Shown piece after piece: positions 1 to 5,498 of a stretch of DNA of 11,856 nucleotides; positions within the stretch are counted from its first letter, which is position 1, and the number at the start of each line of letters is the position of its first letter. The translations under genes were made by a program, and so were the position numbers. The DNA is from Gammaproteobacteria bacterium (lineage in GTDB: Bacteria; Pseudomonadota; Gammaproteobacteria; Pseudomonadales; Azotimanducaceae_A). The DNA is taken from assembly GCA_026713405.1 (NCBI GenBank), contig JAPOON010000804.1:1-11856 (forward strand). The letters are read 5' to 3'. The notes under the pieces are model-generated. The model saw nothing but the letters and a program-made list of their open reading frames with translations. It did not search any database and was not told the DNA's origin.

Positions 1-396
1 ATCCTTCACGGCCGGCAGGCTCAGCAGTTCGCCGTCGAGGAATTCCCCGAACGACCCGAGGTCCGGGGCTACGACTTCGAGCACGAAGTCCTCGGCCCCA
101 GTCACCATGTGGCAGGTCTGGACACGCCGGTGGCCCTCGACCCAGTTCCGGAACTCCCGTGCGATCGCGGGATCCTGGCGGTCGATGCGTACGGACACGA
201 ATGCCTTCACACCCTGCCCCAGGGCCGCTTAGTCGAGGCGAACCGTAAAGCGTTCGATAACGCCGTTCGACCGCAAGGATTCCACACGCCGCTGGCAGGC
301 GCTCGGAGAGAGGTTTACCCGTTCCGCCAGCCGCACCCAACTGATGCGGCCGTCGCGCTCGAGCTCATGGAGTATATCCGCGTCAAATCTATCCAA
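1..396 (-). pseudogene. Lrp/AsnC-family transcriptional regulator, interrupted by an in-frame stop, 3' end outside the window
   Basis: Read on the minus strand, one frame gives a typical Lrp/AsnC protein. The N-terminal winged helix-turn-helix begins LDRFDADILHELERDGRIS and continues through LAERVNLSPSACQRRVESL and GVIERFTVRLD. The C-terminal RAM/AsnC ligand-binding domain follows in the same frame: AALGQGVKAFVSVRID, then HMVTGAEDFVLEVV, LGSFGEFLDGELLSLPAVKD. A TAA at 231-229 separates the halves, directly after VRLD, where relatives carry a sense codon. No frameshift is needed, so it is a single-codon nonsense change or a sequence error. I prefer the TTG at 396-394, which gives the usual 'LDRxD' start and has AGGA ten bases upstream. 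A GTG at 414 in the same frame has no clear ribosome site. The gene continues past position 1. Lrp-type regulators often control the divergent neighbour, here the dioxygenase-like gene at 537. If the stop is real, the product is a 55-61 residue DNA-binding fragment without its sensor. A GTG at 213-211 after GGGGCAGG could restart a RAM-only protein, but this is a guess. Confidence 0.85.
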
Positions 397-425
397 TTTG
401 CAGTGATCCTGCACAAAAGTGAGAT

Positions 426-454
426 ACTACGGGAATATCGTGCTCAATCGTAGT
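426..454. promoter_or_regulatory. Interrupted inverted repeat in the regulator/dioxygenase divergent gap
   Basis: ACTACG (426-431) and CGTAGT (449-454) are perfect 6-bp inverted arms separated by 17 bases of A/T-richer sequence. They lie in the short gap between the divergent Lrp-type gene and the dioxygenase-like gene. The position would suit an operator for the neighbouring regulator. Six-bp arms can arise by chance, so this is only a candidate. Confidence 0.25.
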
Positions 455-536
455 CCTGGGCGGCGGAAGTTTCACGCACCCGGCGCCCGGCATTTCCTAA
501 ACTGGTGCCAACCGCAGCGCCAATCGGAGGTCTCCC

Positions 537-1166
537 GTGCCGCACCTCAGGAAAATCGATCACGTCTCCTACGCCGTCGCCGCCGGCAACATCGAAAAGT
601 GGGCCTGGTTCCACATCGAGGTCGAGGGCGGCAGGCTCATCAAGCGCATCGACGATGCGCGCCCGGGCGATCCGGACAGCAGCATGAAGATCTGGTGCAT
701 CGACTACGGGGACTTCGGCATCGCCCTGATCGAGGGCATCGACCGGGCCGAAAAATCACAGGTCACGGCGTTCGTGGAGAAGCACGGCGACCACTCCTGC
801 CAGCACGTCGCCTACGACTGTTACGATCTCGATGGGTTCGTCGGTCACATGAAATCCATGGGCGGCCACCCGCGGGGCGAGGTCCTCGTGCAGGACGACG
901 GCTTCGGAATCCTCAAGCAGGTGTTCGCCAAGGGCTACGCCTCGGGCCACGCGGGTGAGGCGACTTTTCCGGAGTATTGCGAACGTCCTGCGGGCGGAGC
1001 GGATGCCCAGAGCGTCCAGATCACCTTTTCCAACCGGGCCGGGGGCGAGTTCTACCGGCAGGTGCAGGACGCCATCACCGACGGCGACACACAGCCCTTC
1101 TTCGATTTCAGCCGAATGCCGCGGGATTGGACCGTACCGGCCGAGCAACCCAAAGGGCTCGGGTAG
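537..1166 (+). CDS. VOC-family protein, stand-alone 4-hydroxyphenylpyruvate-dioxygenase-like catalytic domain
   Basis: This 209-residue protein resembles the catalytic C-terminal half of 4-hydroxyphenylpyruvate dioxygenase (HPPD), an Fe(II) enzyme of tyrosine breakdown. The expected metal triad is visible. His9 lies in KIDHVSYAV, His90 in HSCQHVAYDCYDL, and Glu146 in FPEYCERP. These match the HPPD patterns 'IDHLTxNV', 'GIQHVAF' and 'FFEFIQR' in order and spacing. True HPPD is about 350-400 residues with two VOC modules; here the N-terminal non-catalytic module is absent. The tail (GGEFYRQVQDAI, about 172-183) still resembles the HPPD C-terminal helix. The start is GTG with GGAGG at 526-530, six bases upstream; no other start fits as well. 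No signal peptide or membrane segment is visible. It lies divergent to the broken Lrp-type regulator, an arrangement often seen for amino-acid catabolic enzymes. The substrate cannot be read from sequence. It may be a 2-oxo acid or a ring-cleavage substrate. Confidence 0.85.
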   Translation: MPHLRKIDHVSYAVAAGNIEKWAWFHIEVEGGRLIKRIDDARPGDPDSSMKIWCIDYGDFGIALIEGIDRAEKSQVTAFVEKHGDHSCQHVAYDCYDLDGFVGHMKSMGGHPRGEVLVQDDGFGILKQVFAKGYASGHAGEATFPEYCERPAGGADAQSVQITFSNRAGGEFYRQVQDAITDGDTQPFFDFSRMPRDWTVPAEQPKGLG

Positions 1167-1200
1167 AAATAGATACGGGGGACGTTCGGAGGGTGGTGTC

Positions 1201-1214
1201 GGGCTAGCCAGCCC
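1201..1214. other. Small hairpin between convergent genes
   Basis: GGGCT (1201-1205), loop AGCC and AGCCC (1210-1214) form a 5-bp GC stem. It sits between the dioxygenase-like gene ending at 1166 and the convergent minus-strand genes. There is no T-run on either side, so an intrinsic terminator is not supported. It may be a weak pause site or chance. Confidence 0.2.
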
Positions 1215-1296
1215 AGACAGGAATGAGGAGATAGGCCAGGAAAATGGCCATGGCCAGCAAGCTGGCGCGGTCCAGGCGGGTTCTCGGAAAGTTCAT
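1204..1296 (-). CDS. Possible 30-residue single-pass membrane peptide
   Basis: An ATG at 1296-1294 opens a 30-codon frame ending in TAG at 1206-1204. It begins MNFPRTRLDR, followed by a hydrophobic stretch (SLLAMAIFLAYLLIPVWAG, residues 11-30). This is a charged, positively biased head followed by a single potential transmembrane helix, as in many bacterial small membrane proteins. It lies 68 bases downstream of the YeiH-like transporter gene on the same strand and could be co-transcribed as an accessory peptide. The ribosome site is poor (CGGGA just before the ATG). The frame is also open upstream to about 1674, inside the transporter gene, so openness alone proves little. Likeness to any named family is not apparent. 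Confidence 0.3.
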   Translation of the reverse strand: MNFPRTRLDRASLLAMAIFLAYLLIPVWAG

Positions 1297-1364
1297 GTCC
1301 CGAAAGATAGCGACGCAGGACCGGTTTGGATAAGACCCATTGGCAATATGGATATGCAATTCAG

Positions 1365-2330
1365 TCAGATAACCAGGACCAGCACCAATGCCAGCGGGGC
1401 GACGACCAGCCAGAGACCCACGCCCAGAATCACGCTGGACAGCGACAACTGACGCAGGCTCTCCCGGTCGAGCTCCAACCCAATCAGGCCCAGCGCAATC
1501 ACCAGCAAGCCCTTGCTGGTGAAGCCGATGCCACCGGCCACCGCCTCTCCAAAATCCACGAGGCCGCCGACCGCCGCCGCGGCAACGAACAGCAGTATGA
1601 ACGGCGGAACCCGCAGTTTCGCTTCGCCCCTGGCAAAGAAGAGGCTCGCCGCGAAGGCCAGTGGAATCAGCCATAGCGTCCGTCCCAGCTTGACGGTCGT
1701 CGCCACCGCCGCGGCCTCATCGCCATAGAGGGCGGCCGTCGCAACAACGGAACTGGTGTCGTGGATTGCCAGCGCGGCCCAGGCGCCGAAAGTCTCCTGG
1801 CTCAGCCCAAGCCAGACACCGATATAGGGAAAGGTAAAGAGGGCAACGGCATTCAGCAGGAAAACGATGCCGGTGGTCGCCGCCAACTGGTGGGGCCTGG
1901 CGCCGACCACGGGTGCCAGCGTAGCGATCGCGGTTGCGCCGCAGATCGCCGTGCCGCTGGTCAGCAGCGTGGATTCGATGCGGTCACTCCGGATCAGCCT
2001 GGCGACGCCCCATCCCAGCAGCAGCGTCATCAGCACATACGCGCCCACGATCAGCCCGTAGTCGGCGGAAACGGCAATCACCCGATCGAAGCCAAGGGTG
2101 AGGCCCAGCAACACCACGGCCGTCTGCAGGCTGATCGTGCCGAGCCTGAGGCCCTGCCCGACCGGATTGACACCGAGACCAAGCCGGATGATCAACCCGC
2201 CCAGCAGCGCGACGGCCGGATTCCGCAGATAGATGCCCACCCCGAGCGCGCCAAGCAGGCAGAGCCACGCGGCGACCACAGCCCTCGAACGCCGGCTTGA
2301 CGACTCATTGGAACCCGGGGAATCAGACAT
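1365..2330 (-). CDS. YeiH-type (UPF0324, Cons_hypoth698) membrane protein, putative sulfate exporter
   Basis: This 321-residue integral membrane protein has roughly ten hydrophobic segments and a short polar N-terminus rich in Ser and Arg (residues 1-16). Family signatures of the YeiH/UPF0324 group are clear. SGTAICGATAIATLAPVVGA sits in the middle of the chain. It is followed by VFLLNAVALFTFPYIG, then the AIHDTSSVVATAALYG and ATTVKLGRTLWLIP blocks. Length matches the family (about 320-350). Members are annotated as putative sulfate exporters, a role inferred mainly from linkage to sulfonate and cysteate catabolism; transport has been little tested. In Escherichia coli yeiH is paired with the LysR regulator yeiE; no LysR gene is here. 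Its neighbours, an aspartic protease and a possible small membrane peptide, do not point to a sulfur pathway. The ATG at 2330-2328 has AAGGTG about ten bases upstream. The substrate remains open. Confidence 0.9.
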   Translation of the reverse strand: MSDSPGSNESSSRRSRAVVAAWLCLLGALGVGIYLRNPAVALLGGLIIRLGLGVNPVGQGLRLGTISLQTAVVLLGLTLGFDRVIAVSADYGLIVGAYVLMTLLLGWGVARLIRSDRIESTLLTSGTAICGATAIATLAPVVGARPHQLAATTGIVFLLNAVALFTFPYIGVWLGLSQETFGAWAALAIHDTSSVVATAALYGDEAAAVATTVKLGRTLWLIPLAFAASLFFARGEAKLRVPPFILLFVAAAAVGGLVDFGEAVAGGIGFTSKGLLVIALGLIGLELDRESLRQLSLSSVILGVGLWLVVAPLALVLVLVI

Positions 2331-2394
2331 GCCGGCGCACCTTACACCACGATCTGTTTCCGCGCCGGAAAGGGGCAGGACGATTTATCAGATG

Positions 2395-2424
2395 CCTACT
2401 CCGTTGAGTAGGATGAGGAGTAGG
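2395..2424. repeat. Short inverted plus direct repeat upstream of the YeiH-like gene
   Basis: CCTACTC (2395-2401), a 4-base loop CGTT and GAGTAGG (2406-2412) form a perfect 7-bp stem. A second GAGTAGG follows at 2418-2424, exactly 12 bases after the first, and GAGTA recurs at 2424-2428. The left arm can therefore pair with either right copy. The element lies in the 124-base gap between the protease stop and the transporter start, about 65 bases before the latter on the minus strand. No T-run follows on either strand, so an operator or an RNA switch is likelier than a terminator. Confidence 0.5.
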
Positions 2425-2454
2425 AGTACGAAGCCGGATTCGACGAACGCAGCC

Positions 2455-2829
2455 CTATGCGCAGGCTTCCTTGAGTGCCGTAGACGCCTGTTTCTTCAAT
2501 TCCTGATTGACGGGGTCGACTTCGAAGCCTGCAGACTCCATCGCGGTAACGCCAAGCAACGGTTCGGTGTCGTTGTCTCCGAAAATCACCAGTACTCCGG
2601 TGAACTCCTCCATGATCTCCACCTGAGCAACCGCGACATCCATCCTCACCTTGCTCCCGTCGGCCATTGTGTACACGCGCTGCCCGCCGGGTCGAACGCC
2701 AATGCGTTCAAGATGCTGCCTCGGGACGAGTGTGTCGATGGCGCCGGTGTCCACCAGGAAGCGTCCTTGCCAGGCACGGGCCGGATTGGCGGGATTACGA
2801 ATGGTTGCATTGACGCGGGTAAGCCCCAT
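2455..2829 (-). CDS. Single-domain retropepsin-like aspartic protease (clan AA)
   Basis: This 124-residue protein has the hallmarks of a bacterial clan AA aspartic protease of the retropepsin fold. The catalytic triad segment FLVDTGAIDTLVP has Asp27-Thr28-Gly29. A flap-like strand (YTMADGSKVRM, 53-63) follows. The second hydrophobic-hydrophobic-Gly motif is PLLGVTAMESAGFEVDPV (90-107), which typically ends as 'GFxVDPVNxxL'. With one DTG motif per chain, the enzyme should work as a homodimer. No signal peptide or membrane anchor is visible, so it is probably cytoplasmic. Substrates of these small bacterial enzymes are mostly unknown. The ATG at 2829-2827 is supported by AGGAG (2840-2836), six bases upstream. 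It may be co-transcribed with the YeiH-like gene 124 bases further on. Only the last 12 residues, which are Ala/Lys rich, look unconserved. Confidence 0.88.
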   Translation of the reverse strand: MGLTRVNATIRNPANPARAWQGRFLVDTGAIDTLVPRQHLERIGVRPGGQRVYTMADGSKVRMDVAVAQVEIMEEFTGVLVIFGDNDTEPLLGVTAMESAGFEVDPVNQELKKQASTALKEACA

Positions 2830-3137
2830 GTTCTGCTCCTGCTCTGCCAGTCTTCTACTGCGCCGCGAGCACCGGTCTGTCGGAAACCAGGTACGTCAGC
2901 GCTTCTCCGACGGAATCAGTCTAGCAACCAGCAATGAGCGGGTGAATTACCCATGGCCGAATTCTCACACAAGCAAAGGGCAATCGCTCAGCGAGCCCAA
3001 AGACCACGTGGCGGATTCGCTTCGCCGATGCTGGCCGGGGCTCCTGGCGCACGGATACCGGGCATCGTCCCACCCTTGCGCCCGGGACATCCAGTCGCTA
3101 GCGTAGCTCCGCCGGGTAAGGGGCACGACAGGGAAAC
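2830..3137. other. Divergent intergenic region of 308 bases
   Basis: The gap separates the minus-strand protease from the plus-strand catabolic operon and should hold promoters for both. Open frames crossing it have no ribosome site and no recognisable protein content, so I call no gene. The protease ribosome site (2836-2840) and that of the MmgE/PrpD gene (AGGG, 3130-3133) mark the ends. I see no strong terminator, tRNA or riboswitch-like structure. Confidence 0.6.
2918..2946 (-). promoter_or_regulatory. Candidate sigma-70 promoter for the aspartic protease
   Basis: On the minus strand TTCACC (2946-2941) and TAGACT (2923-2918) are spaced by 17 bases and match the -35 and -10 consensus at four of six positions each. 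Transcription would begin near 2911, giving a leader of about 80 bases before the protease ATG. This rests on consensus only. Confidence 0.3.
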
Positions 3138-4478
3138 ATGCAGGCAACCAGACAACTGGCCGAGCGCATCGCCGGAACGGGTTATGAGTCGATTCCGCCC
3201 GAGGCCCGAACGGTCGCCAAGCAGGCACTCATGGACTTCATCGGGGTCACCGTGGCCGGCGGGCGGGAGCCCCTCGCCGAGATACTGGCCGAGCGCATCG
3301 CCGAGGACGGCGGCCATCCCCAGGCCGTGCTGATCGGCCGGCCGAACCGGGCTTCCGTACGCCAGGCAGCCTGGTTCAACGGGTCTGCCGGCCATGCGCA
3401 CGACTACGATGACGTGCATATCGCCATGACCGGCCACCCCACCGTGCCGGTGGCGCCCGTGGTGCTGGCCCTGGCCGAACATCGGGGCAAGACCGGCGCC
3501 GAGGCCATCGCCGCATTCTGCGCCGGCGTCGATACCGAGTGCATCCTGGGCCGCTACGCCGGGCCGGGCCACTACTCCGCGGGATGGCACGCCACCGCAA
3601 CCCTGGGCTCTTTCGGCGCCACCGCGGCGGCCTGTGCGCTCAACGAGCTGGATCCGGCCACCACCGCCGCCGCGCTCGGCATCGCCGGAACCCGGGCGGC
3701 CGGGCTGAAGTCGCAGTTCGGCACCATGTGCAAACCGCTGCACGCGGGCGAAGCGGCGGCCAACGGGGTCGAGGCCGCAGACCTGGCCGCACGCGGTTTC
3801 ACCAGCCGCCGGGACATCCTGGAAACCGACCAGGGATTCATGGCCACCCAAAGCACCACAAGCGATCTCCAGCGCTTCGGCAAAGCCCTGCAGCAGCCCG
3901 CCTACACCCAGGACATCTGCTTCAAGTACCACGCGGCCTGCTACCTCACCCACTCGTCCATCGAGGCGACCCGGCAACTCGTGGACGGCAACGGTTTCGA
4001 ACTCGACGACATCGCCGAGGTGGAAATCCGGGTAGACCCGGGCCATTTCAAGGTCTGCAATATCCAGGAGCCGAAAACGGGCCTGGAAGCCAAGTTCAGC
4101 CTGCGCTTTACCGCCGCCATGGCGCTCGCCGGCCTGGAGACGGCCAGCATCGGGGCGTTCACCGACGAACTGACGCGGAACGAGGGGCTGGTCGCGCTCC
4201 GCGACCGGGTGCAGGTGAAGGCCCATGCCAGGCCGACGCCCGACAGTATCGTCACCATCCGCACCGGCGACGGCGCCGAATTCAGCCAGGCCTGCAACGT
4301 CGCCATCCCGATGACCGACCTCGATGCCCAGTGGCAGAAGCTCGAGGCCAAGTTCGAGGCGCTGGTGGCGCCCCGCCTTGGCAGGAATGCCGCGGCAAGC
4401 CTCATCCAAGACTGCCGGCGCCTCGATGAAATCGACGATCTGACCCCGCTGTTCAACGCGTTGCAGTCCAATCCATGA
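3138..4478 (+). CDS. MmgE/PrpD-family protein (2-methylcitrate dehydratase / cis-aconitate decarboxylase superfamily)
   Basis: This 446-residue cytoplasmic enzyme has the full MmgE/PrpD layout: a helical domain, an insert with mixed sheets, and a helical tail. Active-site elements seen in characterised relatives are present. HAHDYDDVHIAMTGHP contains Asp89 and His100. FGTMCKPLHAG contains Lys199, and CFKYHAACYLTHSSIEA contains Lys263. In cis-aconitate decarboxylase (IRG1) the matching Asp, His and two Lys are catalytic. A threonine after the acidic pair there is Val93 here, so the exact reaction may differ. Family members dehydrate, decarboxylate or isomerise polycarboxylic acids. This is the first gene of the operon. 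Its TGA overlaps the next ATG (ATGA, 4475-4478), indicating translational coupling. The ATG is preceded by AGGG four bases upstream. In context it probably prepares or interconverts the C5/C6 acid that the following CoA-ester enzymes degrade; the substrate is not readable from sequence. Confidence 0.9.
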   Translation: MQATRQLAERIAGTGYESIPPEARTVAKQALMDFIGVTVAGGREPLAEILAERIAEDGGHPQAVLIGRPNRASVRQAAWFNGSAGHAHDYDDVHIAMTGHPTVPVAPVVLALAEHRGKTGAEAIAAFCAGVDTECILGRYAGPGHYSAGWHATATLGSFGATAAACALNELDPATTAAALGIAGTRAAGLKSQFGTMCKPLHAGEAAANGVEAADLAARGFTSRRDILETDQGFMATQSTTSDLQRFGKALQQPAYTQDICFKYHAACYLTHSSIEATRQLVDGNGFELDDIAEVEIRVDPGHFKVCNIQEPKTGLEAKFSLRFTAAMALAGLETASIGAFTDELTRNEGLVALRDRVQVKAHARPTPDSIVTIRTGDGAEFSQACNVAIPMTDLDAQWQKLEAKFEALVAPRLGRNAAASLIQDCRRLDEIDDLTPLFNALQSNP

Positions 4479-4966
4479 CCGAACAGGGCTTTCGCGAGCG
4501 GGCCGTACTGGTCCGCAAGGGCAACCGCTACGAGGACATGACCCCGGGCCGTGTCTTCGAGCATCACTGGGGCCGCACCATCACCGACGGCGACAATGCC
4601 GCCTTCACCACCCAGACCCTGTCGTTCTGTCCCCTCTACTTCAACGAGCCCTATGCGCGTTCCCTGGGCCATCCCACCACCGTGGTCAACCCCATGCTCG
4701 TCTTCAACACCGTCTTCGGGCTGACCGTGGAGGATTTGAGCGAGGGCGGCGGGCCGTTCCTGGGTGTCGACGATTGCCGATTTCTGAAGCCCGTGTATCC
4801 GGGGGACACCCTCACCGCGCGAAGCACCGTCGAATCGGCGCGGGAGTCAAAGGGCCAGCCCGCCTTCGGCATCGTCACCTGGCACACCGAGGGGTTCAAT
4901 CAGAACAGCGAGAAAGTCCTGGAATACCGCCGCACGAATCTCGTCAGGAAGAGGCAACGGCCATGA
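4475..4966 (+). CDS. MaoC-like hot-dog dehydratase, copy 1 (catalytic residues replaced)
   Basis: This 163-residue single hot-dog protein of the MaoC group hydrates or dehydrates acyl-CoA double bonds in active relatives. Recognisable parts are YEDMTPGRVFEHHWGRTIT (19-37), DGDNAAFTTQTL (38-49), the helix-end motif SFCPLYFNEPYARSLGHP (50-67), and the strand RFLKPVYPGDTLTARSTV. In (R)-hydratases the motif reads D-x-N-P-x-H. Here the Asp and His positions are Ser50 and Tyr55, so this chain may be inactive by itself. It is clearly a paralogue of the next hot-dog gene: both share an 'ED..PG.V..H..G' start, 'DN', 'FNE', 'LK.PV.PGDTL', 'RES', 'GIVT' and a final 'RKR'. Its start overlaps the MmgE/PrpD stop as ATGA. 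A heterodimer with copy 2 is the likely working form, by analogy with HadAB of mycobacteria. That is inference. Confidence 0.88.
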   Translation: MTEQGFRERAVLVRKGNRYEDMTPGRVFEHHWGRTITDGDNAAFTTQTLSFCPLYFNEPYARSLGHPTTVVNPMLVFNTVFGLTVEDLSEGGGPFLGVDDCRFLKPVYPGDTLTARSTVESARESKGQPAFGIVTWHTEGFNQNSEKVLEYRRTNLVRKRQRP

Positions 4967-5034
4967 GCGCGCAATCGGGACGCATCCGCCACCATTCCCT
5001 CGACCAACTCCGGGAGCAGCCGGAATGGCGCTGA
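4963..5034 (+). CDS. Possible 23-residue micro-ORF bridging the two MaoC genes
   Basis: ATG at 4963 forms an ATGA overlap with the stop of MaoC copy 1, is preceded by AGGAAGAGG about eight bases upstream, and runs 23 codons to a TGA at 5032-5034. That TGA lies ten bases inside the start of MaoC copy 2 (ATG 5025). The peptide begins MSAQSGRIRHHSL. The lyase gene that follows copy 2 begins MSTQPQRPRRCQL; the two agree at six of thirteen positions, five of them with identical codons. This suggests a remnant of a duplicated 'hot-dog gene plus start of next gene' unit. It may still serve to hand ribosomes on to copy 2, although copy 2 has its own GGGAG eight bases before its ATG. Stable protein is doubtful. 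Confidence 0.3.
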   Translation: MSAQSGRIRHHSLDQLREQPEWR

Positions 5035-5498
5035 CAGGCACCCACAACTACTTCGAGGATTTCGAACCCGGCCAGGTCATGCGCCACGCCCGCGGCAAGA
5101 CCATGTGCGAACAGGACAACGTCGGCATCACCCTGCAGGTACTGAACACCGCCGAGGGGCACTTCAACGAAGACCTGATGCAGAAATCGCCCATGGGTCA
5201 ATCCGGCTGGAACTCGCGCATCCAGTTCGGCGGCGTCACCATCTCGATGATCGTGGGCCTGGCGATGCAGGACACCGGCGAGAACGCGCTGGCCGAACTC
5301 GCCCTCGACAGGATCCGCCTCAAGGCGCCGGTATTCCACGGCGACACCCTCTACGCCTACAGCGAGGTGCTGGCAACGCGCGAGAGCGAGCGCGAAGACG
5401 CCGGCATCGTTACCTTCAAGCACTACGGGGTCAACCAGAAGGACCAGGTGGTGTTCGAGGGAGAAAGAACCGTTCTGATCAGGAAGAGACCCGCATGA
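5025..5498 (+). CDS. MaoC-like hot-dog dehydratase, copy 2 (catalytic His kept)
   Basis: This 157-residue single hot-dog protein is paralogous to the preceding gene. Its motif region is EQDNVGITLQVLNTAEGHFN (29-48). The catalytic histidine is kept (His46), and Asn41 stands where classical (R)-hydratases have Asp. Asn here is, as I recall, common in the mesaconyl-CoA-hydratase-like branch ('NthPlHfD'). The later strand LDRIRLKAPVFHGDTLYAYS (93-112) shapes the acyl-CoA tunnel in this fold. The expected reaction is reversible hydration of a 2,3-unsaturated acyl-CoA to the 3-hydroxyacyl-CoA consumed by the lyase encoded next. GGGAG (5012-5016) stands eight bases before the ATG. The stop overlaps the lyase start as ATGA (5495-5498). 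Substrate is inferred from neighbours (mesaconyl-, itaconyl- or similar CoA), not from diagnostic residues. Confidence 0.88.
   Translation: MALTGTHNYFEDFEPGQVMRHARGKTMCEQDNVGITLQVLNTAEGHFNEDLMQKSPMGQSGWNSRIQFGGVTISMIVGLAMQDTGENALAELALDRIRLKAPVFHGDTLYAYSEVLATRESEREDAGIVTFKHYGVNQKDQVVFEGERTVLIRKRPA

Noticed and set aside
177..183. The AAA+ Walker B Asn-Glu in GIFAINE (residues 177-183 of the protein starting at 7714) as a sign of a dead ATPase
   Set aside because: The catalytic Glu is kept, other ATPase motifs are intact, and I recall the same NE pattern in this subfamily. Coordinates here are residue numbers.
109..453. A 114-codon plus-strand open frame
   Set aside because: It is antisense to the Lrp-type gene, has no ribosome site and no family-like sequence. 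The minus frame gives clear homology.
3076..3104. TTGCGC and TAGCGT spaced by 17 bases as a promoter for the catabolic operon
   Set aside because: Each box matches consensus at only three of six bases, which is expected by chance in this sequence.
2651..3106. A 151-codon plus-strand frame entering the 308-base gap
   Set aside because: Most of it is antisense to the protease, it has no ribosome site, and its text does not resemble a protein family.
2988..4409. A 473-codon minus-strand open frame opposite the MmgE/PrpD gene
   Set aside because: Long antisense frames are expected in GC-rich coding DNA. The product is Gly/Arg/His-rich low-complexity text without domains, whereas the plus frame has catalytic motifs.
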